This document shows positions 18,229 to 21,684 of a stretch of 21,684 nt of DNA, piece after piece. Both the position numbers and the translations under genes were made by a program. Every line of letters starts with the position of its first letter. Position 1 is the first letter of the stretch. Source of the DNA: Phoronis ovalis (lineage: Eukaryota > Phoronida > Phoronidae); NCBI GenBank assembly GCA_028565635.1, contig JAOXYB010097826.1, forward strand, positions 1 through 21,684. The letters are read 5' to 3'. Below the pieces are notes generated by a model that ran no database searches, was not told the origin of the DNA, and worked only from the letters and a program-made list of their open reading frames with translations.

Positions 18229-19107
18229 CTGAAAAAAAAACAATACACTTGTTCGTCATCAGTAATAATCGTTAATTAGCATAACTTAAATTTTCCGTAC
18301 CTCATTTAAAATCAAATGATGTCAAAAAATTTGAGAAAAAACCTAAACTTGAGTGGTCGAATTTACAGGCTGGGTGACACAGCCATTCGTTAAAAAATTA
18401 ATGATAAAGTAATATAAATACAATAGTAATGAAAACACTCTCCCGAGAAAAATAATTGTTTTACAAAAAGATATACTGGTTGAGGCTACGAGTTAATTTT
18501 CCCTTATGGGACTGCTTATCGGATCAGTGTGGAAACACTTTTTTAATCTGGTAAATTTGCATGGCACGGATGCATTAGATAATTTCAGAAGATGCACTCC
18601 TGGCACCCTTGTTTTCGAGTTGTTGATAGTCTTACAAGACTTACAAGAAACCTACCGTCTGGACCTGATGGTTCCAGTAGACGGAACCAGTCGTGCGGTG
18701 GCAATACGGATGAAAACGAGGTGTTATAAAACATAAAAAATCTACTATTTTTATAAAGTTTGTATTTTTAGAGACTAGCGGATGTAATTATCCTTGTTAC
18801 TTTAGAGCTTTACCTTGGAGAATACAGTACTTTCTAGATCGACATCTGAATTATGGAAAGTAACTAAAGGTCTTTAGGAAAGTGGTTGCCTCTCAGGAGA
18901 TTAAAAACATTCCAGAGAACGCCAGAATCACCATAGTGATCATAACTAACTTTACTGTTCATTATTCTGCCAACTAGAATCCGTCATAGTATTATATCCT
19001 ACCACAGAAAAGTACCCGCTGTTTCATATGTACATGTAAGATCGAATCTAATGTCTGTTATTTTCAAGAGATCCTTGAACAATTCTCAAACTGACACTAG
19101 AATAGTT

Positions 19108-19145
19108 TATATAATGGCATTGAAAGTATATAATGGCATTGGAAG
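19108..19145. repeat. 19-bp tandem duplication
   Basis: TATATAATGGCATTGAAAG at 19108-19126 is followed directly by a copy with one mismatch (GGAAG) at 19127-19145. Confidence 0.85.
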
Positions 19146-19646
19146 AGGTTATTACATATTGGTAAAACTATGTTATGCACTGATAATTCTAATTGGCCAC
19201 TAACATAATTTTGACTTTCTGTAATCTTTTTGTACATTGATTGGGGATTATGAGGCGTAATCCATGTTTGATTACATTAACTGCTGCTACATTTAATCCA
19301 AAATTATCTTTTAACATCTGCCAGTAAACAAACTACATGTGGACAAGTTGCATCCGCCTTTATAGTATACACGTTCCCTGGCACACCCAGTATTATGCAC
19401 CATCATTTGGTACTATTTTTTATGTTTGTGTGTATGCGTGTTTCTTATGTCTTATCTAGATTATGTTTCCACTAAACTAGGATAATGTAATTTTAATTAC
19501 ATCGTGTATGTAGGATAAACAATTTACATTGATCAGCTATTTTAAGTGATCTTTTAAATGTTAACAAATTGTCCACATGACCAATGAATTTATTATCGGA
19601 CTCTTAAATACATTATTGAGGGCAATGATCTCTTCTGATTAACTTG

Positions 19647-19664
19647 TTCTAATTCTAATTCTAA
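19647..19664. repeat. (TTCTAA)3 microsatellite
   Basis: Three perfect copies of TTCTAA in tandem, followed by TTACC. Confidence 0.85.
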
Positions 19665-21684
19665 TTACCAGCAATTGCCTCACTCCCCAAAAACATTCAT
19701 ACGTTTATTCTTGAATGGTATATTTCAAAAAGGAAGCATGCTAACTATTCCACTTAAATACAAAACCGGGGATAATCTTAAAAATGCAGCTTAAATCCAC
19801 ATGTGGTGAAAAAAATGAAGTACAAACAGCAAAAAAGAATACATGAACTAAGATTTAATTGCAATTTCTACTGCGCCTTTGATTCACGACAGGCTTTTGA
19901 TATTAAAATAAAGGTATTAGTAACACATCAAGCGCAGGTAGTTTGTATATCCGAGGCCGCGGGTAAAAATGTTAATTACAAGTACACGTAAACTTCTAAT
20001 TCGTTGATCATGAGTCAAAGGTATTGTCATAAGCAAAACATGTCATAACGGAACTGTTTCACCCCAGAGATAGCATAATTAATCATTTTTAAAATTTGCA
20101 ATTATTTTAATGACATTTCACTAGCATTGTCTCTGCTGATATAGGTATTTGTAAATGTCGCGCATAAAACTGCCATCGACTGAGTCATAAGTGTTTGTTG
20201 AAAATGTCTTGCTTATTTTTTAGAAACAAAAAGATGATCAGCTTTATTACTATGCAAACAATTTAAGGAAAATACAAATATGTGCCGCTCAATTATTTAC
20301 AATCCAAATTAAATCAGTATGCGAATAAGCGAAAATGATTCCAGTCCTGATTTTCAAGTCTGTATTCTAAAGTCAACAAAAGAAATTAAATCGTATAGTG
20401 GTGATACTTATGACTCAATTTTCGATCAAATTTCCCTGCTCATATATCACCATCTATTAAGTTCCATTTCTAAAGAAACGAGTGACACATTAATTACCCA
20501 TCTTTCTAAATTTTTTAGCAATTGTTTTGTCATGTTTTCATGTTAATTTTACACCTGAGAGTTTTTAACTGCCAGTTCGGTGTCTAGACTGCCGGTGGTC
20601 TTAGCGCCATTATGGCGTTTCTGATAAGGACAATGAACAATTTAGAACTATTTTGACTGCTTTTTATTGTATTGAAGTCAACACTAAAATTGCTGATGAG
20701 CTGATAAAAATGTGACTGATTTTATGAGTAGCATATTATCATATTTAATTTCCCGTATATGATCTAGTCAGCACTTAGCGCTGTTACAAATGGTGTTCAA
20801 CATGCAAGTCTGAATGGTGTTAATGACAGGTTTTCACAACCAAATGTGCAGTACATTAAAACATAATATGACATGTAACTTGATTACACAAAGATTAGGC
20901 AAACTTTCCGTTTTTAACAGACGAAAAGTTTAATGTGACTTTAATTTAAAGCCTTTTTAGCGTACTAGAAAATGTAGAGATACTAAGTCAGTTATTTGAA
21001 ATTGTGTAGATTTTGCATTGACGATGATCTTTCAGGATCACTGATACAATTGTACTTATAACGTGAAAACATTATTTCAACTCTAAAGACAGTATCTTTC
21101 CATAGTGAGCCCTGCTTGTGGTAACTCATCTGTGGTTTATGGTTACTGATTAGTTGAAACAAGAGTAGCTGTGGACGATACCAGTTTATTTTAGATAACA
21201 GTCGCTGCTTTTATAAGATTTATCAAATTGATTGCCTAGCTAAATTAAAAATTCCTCTGAATTATTCCACATGCCATGTTGTTATTTAAATGAGTATTCC
21301 AATTTAGTCGATTTGATACCTAGTAGTGAAAACTGATTTTATTATTACAAGATTTGAATTGCAATTTCAATATGGTACTTTGCGATGTATGATTATTTTT
21401 TCTCTATAGTGCCCTAATCATAAAAGTGTCAACATCCTCAAATTACCACTCAATAAATTATTACGCCAATTGTTTTATGGCATATGTTTATGAAATTAAA
21501 ATAATCACGTCAAGCTTTTTGTCCCAAAGGTTATATACAGCTCAATTAATGTGGCGAAAAAAGAAGATAACGTGATGCAGCACTAATAGAGAATACAAAT
21601 GCAATTTTGCAGCAGTTGGGTAAATTATGCTTATTCATGAATGTATCTACATCCAGTACTTTAAAAAGTCAGCAAAAGCCGATG

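Larger units (their letters stand above)
18229..21684. other. Gene-free 3.5 kb: likely intron or upstream region of the minus-strand gene
   Basis: I searched the minus strand for a Met plus hydrophobic signal peptide ending at a donor, and for the CxFPxW half-domain, and found neither. Plus-strand frames at 18506-18736, 19803-19991 and 20319-20546 have no recognisable domain or splice context. Small repeats are listed separately. The missing 5' exons could be here unrecognised or past the right edge. Confidence 0.55.

Noticed and set aside
18640-18731. Minus-strand ATG plus frame ending at a GTAGGT donor as the missing first exon
   Set aside because: The phase could be made to fit, but the peptide lacks a hydrophobic signal segment and the CxFPxW motif that the family requires.
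20170-20220. Minus-strand short Met plus Ala/Val/Leu stretch (MTQSMAVLCATF) as a signal peptide exon
   Set aside because: No donor site follows in a usable position before the stop.
20319-20546. 75-codon plus-strand frame
   Set aside because: No recognised domain, no splice signals and no neighbouring exons; length is unremarkable in this region.

Overview
The window is animal genomic DNA. It is AT-rich, its genes are split by short to medium introns with ordinary GT-AG sites, and it carries a degraded LINE, a likely MITE, microsatellites and poly-C tracts. The second large gene belongs to a cysteine-rich extracellular family that I know only from invertebrates. A lophotrochozoan, possibly a mollusc, is my best guess, but the phylum rests on gene family and repeat style only.

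Layout from left to right. Positions 1-886 are repeat-rich: a decayed TTGGATTGCTACC-type minisatellite and two poly-C tracts. A first coding exon on the minus strand lies at 887-978 and belongs to an unrecognised gene that runs off the left edge. About 480 bp separate its start codon from that of the plus-strand LTV1 gene, so 979-1455 is probably a shared divergent promoter. LTV1 fills 1456-9260 with eleven exons. These join without a phase break into a 451-residue protein that aligns along its length with the 40S ribosome-assembly factor LTV1. Its first coding exon is only the ATG. Intron 2 contains the 3' end of a dead LINE.

A minus-strand locus converges on LTV1 and covers 9924 to at least 18228. 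Ten exons (18228 down to 14342) encode about 429 residues of a cysteine-rich ectodomain, arranged as two copies of a module with CxFPxW-, CPFxG- and CLxxW-type motifs. This resembles the DUF7042/7043/7044/7045 set of Pfam as I remember it. The exons that should carry the signal peptide and the start of the first module were not found, so the model is 5'-incomplete. The 3' side offers two endings. One is a terminal exon at 13595-13755 with a hydrophobic C-terminus that looks like a GPI signal. The other is a transmembrane exon at 11644-11804 followed by one 1476-bp exon (9924-11399) encoding a 491-residue Ser/Asn-rich tail. The transmembrane exon has its own well-placed ATG and a weak acceptor, so those last two exons could instead be a separate gene.

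Positions 18229-21684 hold no gene I can support and are probably the first intron or upstream region of the minus-strand gene. There are no rRNA or tRNA genes and no CRISPR arrays.
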